Source: Eubacterium sp. (lineage in GTDB: Bacteria; Bacillota_A; Clostridia; Lachnospirales; Lachnospiraceae). Taken from it: a stretch of 42,682 nucleotides of DNA. The DNA lies in the NCBI GenBank assembly GCA_023663915.1, contig JAMPGN010000003.1, positions 1 to 42,682 on the forward strand, written 5' to 3'. The notes under the pieces are model-generated. The model searched no databases, was not told the origin of the DNA, and saw only the letters and a program-made list of their open reading frames with translations. Positions 41,969 to 42,682 of the stretch are shown here, in pieces (the stretch's first letter is position 1; each line of letters starts with the position of its first letter). The translations under genes and the position numbers were made by a program.

Positions 41969-42682
41969 ATGGACTACATTATTACGACGGAGCAGTTGAC
42001 AAAGAAATATAAGAATTTTATTTCAGTCAATAAGGTTTCCATGCATATCAGGAAAGGAAGTATTTATGGATTTTTGGGTCCCAATGGGGCTGGGAAATCC
42101 ACTACGATGAAGATGCTGTTGGGGCTGACATCGCCTACAGGGGGAAGTTTTATGGTGGATGGAGGTCATTTCCCGAATGACCGGATCAGCATTTTAAAGA
42201 AAGTGGGTTCTTTTATTGAATCTCCGTCTTTTTATGCAAATCTGACAGGCAGGGAAAATCTTGATATTATCCGCAGGATTTTGGGATTACCTGTAAATGC
42301 GGTGGATGATGCATTGGAGTTAGCAGGTCTGACAGAGTTTGGCAATCGGCTTGCAAAAAAGTATTCGTTGGGCATGAAACAACGCCTTGGGCTTGCCGGA
42401 GCTTTGATTGGGCGTCCGCCAATCTTGATTTTAGACGAACCTACGAATGGTCTTGATCCTTCCGGCATTCATGAAATTCGTAATCTGATAAAGTCATTAC
42501 CGAGCCTTTATGACTGTACGGTTCTAATATCTTCACATATGCTGTCGGAAATAGAACTGATGGCAGATGATATTGGCATTCTTAATCATGGCAGGCTGCT
42601 GTTTGAAGGGAGTCTTGATGAACTCAGGCAGAGCGCAGTACAGGAAGGCTTTGCAGCGGATAATAAAGTTAGCTCTGCTAAT
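41969..42682 (+). CDS. ABC transporter ATP-binding protein, lantibiotic-protection type (partial)
   Basis: The first 238 codons of an ATPase; the gene continues beyond the window. Walker A is GPNGAGKST (residues 37-45), the Q loop is GSFIESPSF, the signature YSLGMKQRLGLAGAL and Walker B ILILDEPTNGLDP, followed by the D loop and the H loop LISSHMLSE. The sequence resembles LanF/BcrA-type ATPases that pair with membrane subunits to expel peptide antibiotics. The start is ATG 41969 behind AAAGGAG. Being divergent from a two-component system fits inducible immunity. The membrane subunits are expected just outside the window. Confidence 0.9.
   Translation, partial: MDYIITTEQLTKKYKNFISVNKVSMHIRKGSIYGFLGPNGAGKSTTMKMLLGLTSPTGGSFMVDGGHFPNDRISILKKVGSFIESPSFYANLTGRENLDIIRRILGLPVNAVDDALELAGLTEFGNRLAKKYSLGMKQRLGLAGALIGRPPILILDEPTNGLDPSGIHEIRNLIKSLPSLYDCTVLISSHMLSEIELMADDIGILNHGRLLFEGSLDELRQSAVQEGFAADNKVSSAN

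Noticed and set aside
1..42682. tRNA genes, rRNA genes, CRISPR arrays, transposases or phage genes
   Set aside because: None was recognised in gaps or frames; the intergenic regions are short and explained by promoters, terminators and the repeat elements.

Overview
The window reads as chromosomal DNA from a Lachnospiraceae-like member of the Clostridia. This rests on gene order and protein type (ffh-rpsP-khpA-rimM-trmD-rplS, then the rbgA-rnhB-ylqG-ylqH-yraN block known from Firmicutes), strong AGGAGG-type ribosome binding sites, a tyrosine T-box leader, DUF512 next to der, and VanR/VanS-like two-component genes. No rRNA, tRNA, CRISPR array, transposase or phage gene was seen.

Layout. 1-2634: translation and RNA operon (end of ffh, rpsP, khpA, rimM, trmD, rplS) closed by a clear intrinsic terminator. 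2644-9057: a second operon with two type I signal peptidases flanking the ribosome-assembly GTPase RbgA, then RNase HII, an orphan FliK-like/FlhB-C-like pair (YlqG/YlqH type), YraN and the peptidoglycan-editing enzyme PgeF. 9158-12674: a response regulator and a very large multi-span histidine kinase. 12850-14043 (minus): a long-form PRPP synthetase, divergent from DUF512 radical-SAM protein, der, plsY and gpsA (14251-18614). 18710-19552 (minus): metF. 19881-21913: a MoxR ATPase/VWA protein pair. 21924-23597: T-box-controlled tyrS, followed by an aldolase-like TIM-barrel enzyme. 24648-26412: a GH25 lysozyme with SH3 repeats whose 5' end looks frameshifted. 26539-27639 (minus): aroC. 28059-31408: VanY-type carboxypeptidase, tgt, yajC and an acidic lipoprotein. 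31652-39416: leuB, a GT39-like membrane protein, ilvD, ilvB and an L,D-transpeptidase. 39693-42682: an A+T-richer cassette of histidine kinase and response regulator (minus) divergent from an ABC ATPase that runs off the end, resembling lantibiotic-type immunity modules.

The themes are translation and ribosome assembly, protein export (ffh, two lepB, yajC), envelope construction (plsY, gpsA, pgeF, GH25, VanY, L,D-transpeptidase) and amino-acid biosynthesis (aroC, leuB, ilvD, ilvB). The observations I rate highest are: the FliK/FlhB-C-like pair outside any visible flagellar locus; a modular repeat that starts at the 3' end of three unrelated genes; the apparent frameshift at the start of the GH25 gene; and the compositionally distinct immunity-like cassette with an AAAGTAAGG direct-repeat operator candidate. 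All calls come from reading the sequence by eye; no database search was run.
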